5,729 bases of DNA from Lysobacterales bacterium (lineage in GTDB: Bacteria; Pseudomonadota; Gammaproteobacteria; Xanthomonadales; Rhodanobacteraceae). Position 1 is the stretch's first letter, and every line of letters begins with the position of its first letter. This document shows positions 1 to 5,221 of this stretch, one piece after another. The stretch is from assembly GCA_013298265.1 (NCBI GenBank), contig JAAFHE010000286.1, positions 1 to 5,729 of the forward strand. The letters run 5' to 3'. Position numbers and translations under genes: made by a program. The notes beneath the pieces are model-generated. The model did not search any database. It had not been told where the DNA came from and worked only from the letters and a program-made list of their open reading frames with translations.

Positions 1-32
1 GCTGAGAGGCATCAAATCGTACTTGTCTCGGA

Positions 33-63
33 TCTTGATATCTCAGCTAGCCCGGTCTTGATA
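33..63. repeat. Direct repeat of TCTTGATA, 23 bp apart
   Basis: The 8-bp word TCTTGATA occurs at 33-40 and 56-63. On the minus strand each copy begins with TATCAA, a -10-like hexamer. The spacing is close to two helical turns. The second copy forms the loop between CCCGG (51-55) and CCGGG (66-70). Confidence 0.4.
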
Positions 64-86
64 ATCCGGGAAATACAGGGAACCAA
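58..86 (-). promoter_or_regulatory. Weak promoter-like site reading leftward
   Basis: On the minus strand TTGGTT (86-81) and TATCAA (63-58) are separated by 17 bases. The -35 is poor (three of six consensus bases) and the -10 moderate (four of six). A weak -35 would suit a promoter that needs an activator such as the Mor protein encoded just upstream, but no Mor site was identified. The site would serve genes beyond the left edge. Confidence 0.25.
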
Positions 87-102
87 GGGGAAATAACGGG
101 AG
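68..102. repeat. Four GGGA(A/G) motifs at an exact 10-bp period
   Basis: On the plus strand GGGAA, GGGAA, GGGAA and GGGAG begin at 68, 78, 88 and 98. The first and third units extend to GGGAAATA. A helical-turn period puts all four G-tracts on one face of the DNA, as seen in protein-binding or bent sites. The stretch lies in the non-coding region after the last gene. Confidence 0.55.
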
Positions 103-196
103 CCGATTTGAAACCACTTTGCGCCACAAGAAAAGGGGGCGCGGTGGTGCAGCTGGCTGGTCGGCAGCGAACGGTGACCGCCGCCGGTTGGGCGGA

Positions 197-484
197 CTAA
201 GCCCCAACTGGCGCGACTGCGGGTAGCCCCTCGGGCAGTGAGAGAGCCGGGTCACGCATGGCGGCGATGCCGGTGTAGTGGCACGCGCCGCAGCGGCCGC
301 CTGAGCATGCGGGGCAGTAGCTGAACTTCCACAGGGAGCGGTGCCGGAAATAGCCGGCGCCGCAGTGGTAGCACTTGATGCCGGGTTCCTCGGCGCTGCC
401 GGCCTGGCACAAGGTGCAGCAAAACCGGCCGCACGCGTCGCATACGCCTGCGGGGCCGAACACCAAGCGGTCGTATCTGCTCAT
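197..484 (-). CDS. 95-aa cysteine-rich zinc-binding protein (DnaJ-like CxxC repeats)
   Basis: The protein has 11 cysteines in 54 residues, grouped as C15-x2-C18, C22/C23-x2-C26, C38-x2-C41, C57-x2-C60 and C65-x2-C68. The last part reads YCPACSGGRCGACHYTG and resembles the CxxCxG repeats of the DnaJ cysteine-rich domain. It should bind two or more zinc ions. The C-terminal 20 residues are proline- and alanine-rich and look unstructured. The regular CxxC spacing supports real coding in this frame. It starts about 50 bp after mor, has no recognisable Shine-Dalgarno site, and ends in TAG. No family is recognised. By position it may be expressed at the early/middle switch. Mu's Com is also a small zinc-binding phage regulator, but no specific likeness to Com is visible. 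Confidence 0.7.
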   Translation of the reverse strand: MSRYDRLVFGPAGVCDACGRFCCTLCQAGSAEEPGIKCYHCGAGYFRHRSLWKFSYCPACSGGRCGACHYTGIAAMRDPALSLPEGLPAVAPVGA

Positions 485-534
485 AGCTGCAGGATAGCGA
501 TGGGCGTCTCACGGGCTGATTCGCCTGGTGCGAC
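485..534 (-). other. Short intergenic gap downstream of mor
   Basis: This is the only clear break in an otherwise overlapping operon. I see no terminator hairpin. A TATCCT hexamer at 496-491 (minus strand) resembles a -10 box but has no matching -35, so no promoter is claimed. In-frame codons upstream of 484 reach a TGA without another start. Confidence 0.4.
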
Positions 535-888
535 TTAAGAGAAAAGCGACCCCTGCCGGCGGGCTAGCTCTTGGGCTTGGACCAGGCGCAGGCGGCGGTA
601 GACGGTGTGGACCGAGACGCCCAGCTCCGTGGCCAGCGCGGCGACGTTGCCGCCGTTGGCCTGGTACTGCGCATAGAGCGCCTGATCGCGCTCGTCGATC
701 TGCTGCATGATCCCCTGGGGGATGTAGACGGTCAGCCCGGCATGCTCGCGGCAGACGTCGACCGCGATTTGCAGGCCAATCTCCGCGGCCCGACCGGCCG
801 GCAGCTTGAGCTCGCGTTCGAGCACGCGAGCGCCGGTGTCGGCGAAGTCCTTCACCAGGGCGGCGACCAGGTCGCGGTTACGGCTCAT
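535..888 (-). CDS. mor: Mor-type middle-operon transcription activator
   Basis: Mor of phage Mu is a dimeric activator that switches on the middle promoter by binding a dyad site and contacting RNA polymerase. This 117-aa protein (Mu Mor is 129 aa) has the family layout. The dimerisation helices come first (LVAALVKDFADTGARVLER, 7-25, and GRAAEIGLQIAVDVCREHAG, 32-51). The characteristic beta strand TVYIPQG follows (53-59), then QQIDERDQALYAQY (62-75). The C-terminal helix-turn-helix is NVAALATELGVSVHTVYRRLRLV (81-103). Nothing appears truncated. It is probably the last product of this transcription unit before the middle/late switch. The start at 888 lies 11 bases inside gemA with no strong Shine-Dalgarno site, so coupling to gemA is likely. 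The related C activator is an alternative name, but the position after gemA favours Mor. Confidence 0.92.
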   Translation of the reverse strand: MSRNRDLVAALVKDFADTGARVLERELKLPAGRAAEIGLQIAVDVCREHAGLTVYIPQGIMQQIDERDQALYAQYQANGGNVAALATELGVSVHTVYRRLRLVQAQELARRQGSLFS

Positions 889-1363
889 CGACGGGGCTCG
901 CTGAGACTCGATCCAGCCACCGCTTTAGCTGCTCGATGATGCGCATGCTGTCGGCGTTGCTGAGATGCTGCGGCGCCAGCTCGGTGACGCCCTTGGATGC
1001 CGGCAGGTGCTTTGCAATGTAGTGGCGCAGGGCGCGATCCGACGAGATGCGGACTGCTCCTGCGCGGTGGAGCTGCGTCCAGAGGTGGCGGATCAGCGCG
1101 GCTGGCGTGCCCTTTTCGTACTGCGCGGCCGCGGCTGGGCGTTGCTGCCAGCCGCAGGCGCGCAGGTGCTTGAGTACGGCCTCGCGTCCGGCCGCGTCGA
1201 GATCCTTTGCGGAACGTACGCGCGCGACGGTCCAGAGCATGTCGCGGTACGCGGAGTCGTCACCGGTGCTGCGCAATTTGAGATCTGCGGCGGCGATATG
1301 GATCATCGCGAGTTGCTTGCCGCGGTCGCCGGAATTACTGACAGTGCGTCGACGCTGCTTCAT
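878..1363 (-). CDS. gemA: GemA regulatory protein (Mu gp16 family)
   Basis: GemA of phage Mu modulates host gene expression, with reported effects on gyrase and replication genes; family members mark the early/middle region of Mu-like phages. This 161-aa protein shows the typical pattern. There is a basic N-terminal extension (1-19), then MIHIAAADLKL (20-30), DDSAYRDMLWTVARVRSAKDL (35-55) and EAVLKHLRACGW (61-72). After a linker come LIRHLWTQLHRAGAV (90-104), RALRHYIAKHL (110-120) and SMRIIEQLKRWLDR (139-152). The start at 1363 was chosen for its ATGA overlap with the preceding stop; starting at residue 20 is possible, but no better site precedes it. The same frame is open upstream to 2059 inside the Gp37/Gp68 gene, which is a shadow. 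The 3' end overlaps mor by 11 bases. Confidence 0.92.
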   Translation of the reverse strand: MKQRRRTVSNSGDRGKQLAMIHIAAADLKLRSTGDDSAYRDMLWTVARVRSAKDLDAAGREAVLKHLRACGWQQRPAAAAQYEKGTPAALIRHLWTQLHRAGAVRISSDRALRHYIAKHLPASKGVTELAPQHLSNADSMRIIEQLKRWLDRVSASPVDEP

Positions 1364-2352
1364 CGCGACGGCATCCCGTTGTGCTCGACGCCGTCGAGCA
1401 GGCGGCCAGCCGTGCCTTTTCCGACATTCAAGAACGTAGCGCCGAGCTTGTCGAAATACGCCAGCTTCGACGGCGGATCCGACCGAGTGTCTTCCACGCA
1501 CTCCCGGCGGATCCAGGCGCCCCATTGCTTGAAGAAATACGGTACGCCGTGGGCAGCGCACTGATCGCGTAACGAACGCGCCCAGTCCGGGTGCATGGGC
1601 CGCGCGCCTGGGCCACTCTCTCCGCCCGCCACGACCCAGTCGATACCGAGCGTAGCGCGCATCGTCGCTTCGGCTTGGTCGCGGTTGAGCGCTGCGGGGC
1701 CGCTCATCGCTTCGCGCACTGCGCTGGACATGGATTTGCCGCATCCGCATGCGCAGTACTGCAGCAACGTCACCGGGCCGAGCAGCGGCTCGCACGACAG
1801 CCAGCGCACTGCCGAGGGCGTCAGCAGCAGCGTCGGAATCCGCTCGTCGGCCCGACGCTGGTCCTCGACGCTGACGCCCAGCCAGATATTCGGCAGTGGC
1901 CAGCACAGCGTCTCTGCGATCGGGTCGTACTTCACCCGGTCGCGGATCTCGAACTCGGCGCGCGACACATAGTCCCGCATGCGCGCGGCGCGCTTCGTCA
2001 GCACTTGGAACGTGTGCTGCGGACTCCTCGCCATGACGTGGAATACCTCGTCGATCCACTCGTCTGGGACGCCCTCAGCGAATAGATCGCCGTGGGCGCA
2101 CACGAAAATCCGACGTGGCCGTGTCCAGCGCAGAGGATGGTCGAGCCAGTCGCGATTGAGGCGGACGTTGCCGTTCCAGACCGGGCCGGCCTTCGTGCTC
2201 TGAGTCAACCCGACGCGCGACGGGTGATTGCGTAGTCGTGTGCCAGCCAGGCGCATCGCGTAGCAGTTGGTGCAGCCCGGCGAGATCACGCTGCAGCCGG
2301 TGACTGGGTTCCAGGTCGCATCCGTCCATTCAATGGTCGTGTGGTCGCTCAT
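1360..2352 (-). CDS. Phage Gp37/Gp68-family (DUF5131) three-cysteine protein
   Basis: This 330-aa protein matches the phage Gp37/Gp68 family (DUF5131), named after mycobacteriophage proteins, whose reaction is not established. Visible landmarks are IEWTDATWNPVTGC (7-20), then SVISPGCTNCYA, giving C20-x6-C27-x2-C30. FVCAHGDLF (83-91), FQVLTKRAARM (115-125), NIWLGVSVEDQ (155-165), RWLSCEPLLGPV (183-194), WVVAGGESGPGARP (239-252) and PYFFKQWG (271-278) follow. It ends with the usual GRLLDG segment (316-321). The three cysteines resemble a radical-SAM iron-sulphur site with non-standard spacing. An insertion at about 197-236 carries an extra cluster, CACGC (200-204). The start makes an ATGA overlap with the methyltransferase and has a good GAGGTG site. 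The pairing suggests a shared role in nucleic-acid modification, which is inference. Confidence 0.9.
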   Translation of the reverse strand: MSDHTTIEWTDATWNPVTGCSVISPGCTNCYAMRLAGTRLRNHPSRVGLTQSTKAGPVWNGNVRLNRDWLDHPLRWTRPRRIFVCAHGDLFAEGVPDEWIDEVFHVMARSPQHTFQVLTKRAARMRDYVSRAEFEIRDRVKYDPIAETLCWPLPNIWLGVSVEDQRRADERIPTLLLTPSAVRWLSCEPLLGPVTLLQYCACGCGKSMSSAVREAMSGPAALNRDQAEATMRATLGIDWVVAGGESGPGARPMHPDWARSLRDQCAAHGVPYFFKQWGAWIRRECVEDTRSDPPSKLAYFDKLGATFLNVGKGTAGRLLDGVEHNGMPSR

Positions 2353-3269
2353 GGTTTCACCTCGTCGTTAGAAGCTTCACGCGCGCGCACTCGATCGGCG
2401 CCGAAAAGACCGAATCCAGAACGCTCGATCGCAGCGGCGCATGCCGGGTTGAGCCACGCACATTCCGTTCGGCTGTCAGCGCCGCGGCCCGCGCTGATCT
2501 GCGCGCTCGTCCTGAATAGCGTCCAGTCTTCGAGGGCGTCGGCGTAAAGACGAGACGGATAGCCGCTGAGCACGACCATGCCTTCGAGTGCGTGCACCGC
2601 CTCGATCAACTGCTGGTGATCCGAGTCCGACAGTTCGTAGCGGTACGTTCGCTTCGCAGAACCCATCTTGCGCGTGGAATGCAGATACGGCGGGTCGACG
2701 TAGTGCAGCGTGTCAGGGCCGTCGTGCTGCCGCATGACCTCCAGCGCGTCTCTGTTCTCGATCATGACCCCTTCGAACCGCAGTCCTGCCGCGGCTATCG
2801 CCTCGGGAAAGCGCGCCCACAGTTGCGACGCCGTTCCGTACTTGCGACGCATGTCGATCCGGAAACCGGTGTGCGCCTTCGAAGCACCCGCCGATCCGAA
2901 GCCCATCTGTGCGCGAACGGCGAGTCGGCGCGCGCGCTCAACATCGTCTTCAGTCGATATCCACGCCGACTCGAATTCGCCACGCGCGTACGGCGTCATG
3001 ATGCAGGCGTCGATCAGCCGCGCGCGCAGTACGGGATCACGCAGAACGCGGAAAAAGTTCACCACATCGCCGTCGAGGTCGTTGTAGACCTCTGCGTAGC
3101 AGCGCGGTTTCTGGAGCAGCACGCCGGCAGCACCGCCAAAAGGCTCGACATACCGGTCGTGCGGCGGAAACTTTCCGATGATCCAAGGCGCCAACCGGAA
3201 TTTGGCGCCGTGGTATCTGATTGCCGGTGCGGCAACGCCAGCGGCCGATCCGAAGGGGCATGGCCTCAT
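2349..3269 (-). CDS. DNA adenine N6-methyltransferase, D12 class (Dam-like)
   Basis: This 306-aa enzyme should transfer a methyl group from S-adenosylmethionine to N6 of adenine in phage DNA. The family motifs are all present: RYHGAKFRLAPWI (18-30, the N-terminal SAM-site segment), PFGGAAGV (43-50, motif I), YNDLDGDVVNFFRVLR (62-77) and the catalytic DPPY (192-195). LSGYPSRLY (234-242) and RTECAWLN (268-275) follow near the end. Length and motif order fit an intact phage Dam-like enzyme. The target sequence cannot be read from the protein, so no symbol is given. In phages such enzymes usually protect against host restriction or alter regulation. The start at 3269 makes an ATGA overlap with the upstream gene and has no evident Shine-Dalgarno site, so expression probably depends on coupling. 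The same frame is open upstream to 3551, but that part is low-complexity arginine-rich shadow coding and was excluded. Confidence 0.93.
   Translation of the reverse strand: MRPCPFGSAAGVAAPAIRYHGAKFRLAPWIIGKFPPHDRYVEPFGGAAGVLLQKPRCYAEVYNDLDGDVVNFFRVLRDPVLRARLIDACIMTPYARGEFESAWISTEDDVERARRLAVRAQMGFGSAGASKAHTGFRIDMRRKYGTASQLWARFPEAIAAAGLRFEGVMIENRDALEVMRQHDGPDTLHYVDPPYLHSTRKMGSAKRTYRYELSDSDHQQLIEAVHALEGMVVLSGYPSRLYADALEDWTLFRTSAQISAGRGADSRTECAWLNPACAAAIERSGFGLFGADRVRAREASNDEVKP
2358..2363 (-). promoter_or_regulatory. Shine-Dalgarno site (GAGGTG) of the Gp37/Gp68-family gene
   Basis: GAGGTG on the minus strand lies five bases before the ATG at 2352, within the last codons of the methyltransferase gene. 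It supports this start and contrasts with the methyltransferase, which has no such site. Confidence 0.7.
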
Positions 3270-3547
3270 GACACGCTGCGACCGACCGAGACGATCTCTG
3301 ACAGAGTCACGCCAGCGCGCGTTGCGTGCACGGCGCGCTCGATCTGAGCGCGCAGCTCCCCGTTGGTGAACCCGAACTTCTCGATGACCTCGCCGCGGAA
3401 ATCGGTGCGCACAACGCGCCACGCGAACGTGTACCCGTGGCGTGTTGTGCGGGCGATGACGCGGCCGTCGCTGAAGCGCGCGACGTTCGTCGTACGACGC
3501 CGGAGCGCTCCAGCAGTGCCAAGCGAGCGTGCGGTATCCGCGCTCAT
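3266..3547 (-). CDS. 93-aa hypothetical phage protein next to the DNA methyltransferase
   Basis: No family is recognised. The N-terminal 20 residues are polar and basic. A beta-rich middle follows: TNVARFSDGRVIARTTRHG (20-38), then YTFAWRVVRTDFRGEVIEKFGF (39-60), which suggests a small antiparallel sheet. The end is a helix (NGELRAQIERAVHATR) and a short tail. The start is fixed by GGGAGG seven bases upstream and by the ATGA overlap with the 75-aa gene. The stop makes an ATGA overlap with the methyltransferase start, whose own ribosome binding site is poor. Translation of this gene may therefore set the amount of methyltransferase. A role linked to modification is inferred from position only. 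Confidence 0.6.
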   Translation of the reverse strand: MSADTARSLGTAGALRRRTTNVARFSDGRVIARTTRHGYTFAWRVVRTDFRGEVIEKFGFTNGELRAQIERAVHATRAGVTLSEIVSVGRSVS

Positions 3548-3771
3548 ACACTGGCCTCCCTGTTCAACCGACTGGCAACGGCCTTCGCTGCTGTCTCGGA
3601 ACGGAACTGGCTCACGCGCTGGCCAGTCGCGCCGCAGTGGTACTCGCGCGTGCCGATCGTGTCCGGCTTCTGGCGCAGCACGACGTAGAGGTGCGACCCG
3701 TTGCGGCCGCGGCGCGGGAACGGGCGCCACATGGATCGCTCGCGGATAGCGTCAACCTCGACGGCGCTCAT
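3544..3771 (-). CDS. 75-aa hypothetical phage protein
   Basis: I cannot assign a family. The protein is basic. Its N-terminal segment contains WRPFPRRGRNG, followed by LYVVLRQKPDT (29-39), a predicted beta hairpin with REYHCGATGQRVSQF (42-56), and a helix ETAAKAVASRLN (59-70). The single CxxTGxR segment looks like a turn rather than a metal site. The start at 3771 makes an ATGA overlap with the gam-like stop, and GAGGAA lies upstream, so the frame is well supported. The stop makes a second ATGA with the 93-aa gene. It opens the block of accessory genes between gam and gemA. Confidence 0.6.
   Translation of the reverse strand: MSAVEVDAIRERSMWRPFPRRGRNGSHLYVVLRQKPDTIGTREYHCGATGQRVSQFRSETAAKAVASRLNREASV
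3555..3560 (-). promoter_or_regulatory. Strong Shine-Dalgarno site (GGGAGG) of the 93-aa gene
   Basis: GGGAGG on the minus strand lies seven bases before the ATG at 3547. It decides the start of the 93-aa protein: the same frame is open upstream to an ATG at 3730, which would run through the 75-aa gene and has no supporting site. Confidence 0.7.
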
Positions 3772-4301
3772 GCCACTGCTTCCTCGGCCGCTGCTTCCTC
3801 GCGGTTCTTGAGCAGCGCCTTCATGAGCTTGTCGAATTCGTCGCCCGCGGGAGCAATGAACGGGGCATCGATGCCATCTTTGATGCTGACGCCGATCACC
3901 AGCTGATCGCGCTCTGTCAGCCTCGCGATTGCCGCCGCGATCGGCGTCTTCTCGACATTGATCAGCGTCGCTGCGCGGTCCGGAAGGTGCTGCTCGATCA
4001 GCGCGACCGTGCGCTCCGCGTTTGCGTAGGCGACCGACTCTTTGTTCTTGCGCCAGCCGACGCGCAGGCCGTTCAGTACTTGGCTCCGCGGCTTCTCGAA
4101 CAATCCGGGATTGTCCGTTATCACTTGGAGCAGCAGATCGTGTGCCGCGGCAACGCGAGCGAGACCCGTCTTGATTCCGTCCATGTGTTCGCGCCGGGAT
4201 TGCTCGAACTCGTCGCGGAGTACCTGCAGGCGCTCGCGAAGGGCCTCGCGCTCGTCGGAATAAACCTTGGTCAGCGCTTCAATTTCTTGCATCGTGGTCA
4301 T
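3768..4301 (-). CDS. gam: Gam-like host-nuclease inhibitor (Mu Gam family, distant)
   Basis: Mu Gam is a Ku-like dimer that binds double-stranded DNA ends and shields them from host exonucleases such as RecBCD. This 177-aa protein matches Mu Gam in length (about 174 aa) and layout. A long N-terminal coiled coil runs from about residue 5 to 60. A beta-rich core follows (LNGLRVGWRKNKESVAY, 76-92), which corresponds in place to the Gam segment ending in SWR. Next comes IEQHLPDRAATLINVEKTPIAAAIARL (102-128). It ends with VIGVSIKDGIDAPFIAP (135-151), comparable to Gam's GITVKSGIEDFSIIP. An acidic, alanine-rich tail closes the protein. The position upstream of GemA and Mor agrees with this call. 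The similarity is remote, so the biochemical role is inferred. The stop overlaps the next start as ATGA. Confidence 0.65.
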   Translation of the reverse strand: MTTMQEIEALTKVYSDEREALRERLQVLRDEFEQSRREHMDGIKTGLARVAAAHDLLLQVITDNPGLFEKPRSQVLNGLRVGWRKNKESVAYANAERTVALIEQHLPDRAATLINVEKTPIAAAIARLTERDQLVIGVSIKDGIDAPFIAPAGDEFDKLMKALLKNREEAAAEEAVA

Positions 4302-4307
4302 GGGGCG

Positions 4308-4313
4308 TCCTTC
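4308..4313 (-). promoter_or_regulatory. Shine-Dalgarno site of the gam-like gene overlapping the upstream stop codon
   Basis: GAAGGA on the minus strand lies six bases before the ATG at 4301. Its first two bases are also the last two bases of the TGA stop (4314-4312) of the winged-helix gene. Ribosomes ending there sit on the next binding site, which favours re-initiation. Confidence 0.65.
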
Positions 4314-4653
4314 ACGTGGGGAGCTTGAGTTGACCGTGCAGATCGGGCACGGATACGCGTTTCATGGCGGCGATCTGCTCCAGTGAGCTCATCGCGCGCG
4401 CATGCAAAAACAGGCAGGTTTCGTCGAGTTCCTCGGCCGTTGCCGCGAGGAAGTAGCCGTGGGACGGATGCGCGCAGACGTGGTGTCCGGCGCGGCGCAG
4501 CTCGGTGACCAGGTCGCGCAGGCGTCGCTCATGCACCGGGTCCGGCTCGTGGCCTAGCGCCAGGCGACACAGCGCGGTCGCGGTCACGCCATTGGAGCGG
4601 CCGATGTGGCTACGCAGCGCGGCGAGCAGCGTGTCGGTTGTGAGTTCAGCCAT
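4312..4653 (-). CDS. 113-aa winged-helix-like DNA-binding phage protein
   Basis: The first 70 residues look like a winged helix. Helix one is TTDTLLAALRSHIG (6-18). A recognition-type helix ERRLRDLVTELRRAGHHV (42-59) leads into a beta wing CAHPSHGYFLAAT (60-72). The C-terminal part (TAEELDETCLFLHARAMSSLEQIA, then LHGQLKLPT) is typical of a small phage family that sits just upstream of gam-like genes in Mu-like prophages. It probably binds DNA in the cytoplasm; whether it acts in replication or transcription cannot be told from sequence. The start at 4653 has the strong GGAGG site and overlaps the preceding gene by 8 bases. The stop is 10 bases before the gam-like start, and that gene's ribosome binding site lies over this stop. 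Confidence 0.75.
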   Translation of the reverse strand: MAELTTDTLLAALRSHIGRSNGVTATALCRLALGHEPDPVHERRLRDLVTELRRAGHHVCAHPSHGYFLAATAEELDETCLFLHARAMSSLEQIAAMKRVSVPDLHGQLKLPT

Positions 4654-5221
4654 TGAGCGCCTCCGGGTTGATGCCGGCGGCGCGCAGGCGCTCCTCGGCG
4701 ATATCGCGCTCGATCAGGCCCAGCTCGAAATCGCCGCGCACGCGTGACAGGGTTTCGATGCGCGCGACGTTCGATGCGCCTTGCTCACGGTGCCGTCCGA
4801 CACGCCGATCGGCTTCAACCAGGCGCTCGGTCGCAGCGCTGTGGTTTTCGGCCAGGCCGGCGACGATTTCGAGCAGATAGCCGTGCGACTTGAGCGGTAG
4901 CTGCAGCTTGTTGGTGTTGCGCAATTCGAGCATCCGCTCCAGGCCCTGCTGCCACAGCGGAAGCGGCGCCGGCCGCGTCAGCGTGTCGCGCGTGACGGTG
5001 CCGTTGGTGAGCATCGGCAGCAGCTCGGCCATGAGCTTGTCGGCGCGGTCGAACGCGAGCGCGCGCGATGGGGCCCGGAACAGCGCGAGGTACTGCGCGA
5101 ACAGCAGCGCAAGCGGCGCGGGCATGTGCAATGCGGTCATCAGCGCCGAGCGGCCGGCGTCGATCGCCAGCGCGGCCTCGAGCGAAAACGCCGCGTTACA
5201 GGCGGGACACTTGACCTGCAT
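4646..5221 (-). CDS. 191-aa CPxC (half zinc ribbon) protein, Mu-like phage early region
   Basis: The N-terminus MQVKCPACNAAFSLEAAL has one CPxC pair (C5, C8), like half of a zinc ribbon. No second cysteine pair follows, so a complete zinc site would need another subunit or other ligands. A helical middle region follows, with FRAPSRALAFDRADKL at about residues 62-77 and a conserved-looking LPLKSHGYLLEI at about 123-134. The C-terminal third is basic and probably coiled-coil. I associate proteins of this pattern with early regions of Mu-like and other proteobacterial prophages, where they are normally called hypothetical; a role in DNA binding or replication is inference. The start at 5221 was preferred to an upstream ATG at 5263: the CPxC motif follows at once and CGGAG lies seven bases upstream. 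The gene overlaps the next one by 8 bases. Confidence 0.75.
   Translation of the reverse strand: MQVKCPACNAAFSLEAALAIDAGRSALMTALHMPAPLALLFAQYLALFRAPSRALAFDRADKLMAELLPMLTNGTVTRDTLTRPAPLPLWQQGLERMLELRNTNKLQLPLKSHGYLLEIVAGLAENHSAATERLVEADRRVGRHREQGASNVARIETLSRVRGDFELGLIERDIAEERLRAAGINPEALNG
4660..4664 (-). promoter_or_regulatory. Strong Shine-Dalgarno site (GGAGG) of the winged-helix gene
   Basis: On the minus strand GGAGG lies six bases before the ATG at 4653, inside the last codons of the upstream CPxC gene. It fixes the start of the 113-aa protein and suggests independent ribosome loading here as well as coupling. Confidence 0.75.

Larger units (their letters stand above)
1..196. other. Non-coding region downstream of the early/middle operon
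   Basis: No convincing gene lies here. The only long frame (minus strand, entering from 255) has no recognisable protein features and overlaps the cysteine-rich gene. The region is less GC-rich than the genes, especially at 1-120. It contains the phased GGGAA repeats, the TCTTGATA direct repeat, the 7-bp inverted repeat GCTGAGA (1-7) / TCTCAGC (41-47), and a 5-bp stem hairpin CCGCC/GGCGG at 181-195 just after the last stop. It is a plausible control region between this operon and the next set of phage genes. Confidence 0.45.

Noticed and set aside
51..70. Hairpin CCCGG-(10)-CCGGG as a terminator
   Set aside because: The stem is only 5 bp with a 10-base loop, and no T tract follows in the direction of transcription.
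121..142. Inverted repeat GCGCC / GGCGC
   Set aside because: Five base pairs with a 12-base spacer is within chance expectation in GC-rich DNA.
181..195. Possible terminator hairpin CCGCC-GGTTG-GGCGG just after the last stop codon
   Set aside because: The stem is only 5 bp and no T run follows on the minus strand, so an intrinsic terminator cannot be claimed.
43..255. 70-residue minus-strand reading frame at the end of the last gene
   Set aside because: It begins inside the cysteine-rich gene in another frame, is low-complexity (PNRRRSP, PAAPPRP) and has no ribosome binding site.
965..1564. 199-residue plus-strand reading frame
   Set aside because: It is antisense to gemA, whose family pattern is clear.
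1364..2059. Upstream extension of the gemA frame giving a 393-residue reading frame through the Gp37/Gp68 gene
   Set aside because: The extra part is arginine-rich, has no family features and lies over a well-conserved gene in another frame. The ATGA start at 1363 and the GemA family length fit the short form.
2592..3347. 251-residue plus-strand reading frame
   Set aside because: It is antisense to the methyltransferase with its DPPY and FGG motifs, and its own composition is arginine-rich without recognisable domains. It is a by-product of high GC.
3270..3551. Upstream extension of the methyltransferase frame (94 extra residues)
   Set aside because: It overlaps the 93-aa gene and is arginine-rich shadow coding. 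The methyltransferase motifs begin soon after the 3269 start.
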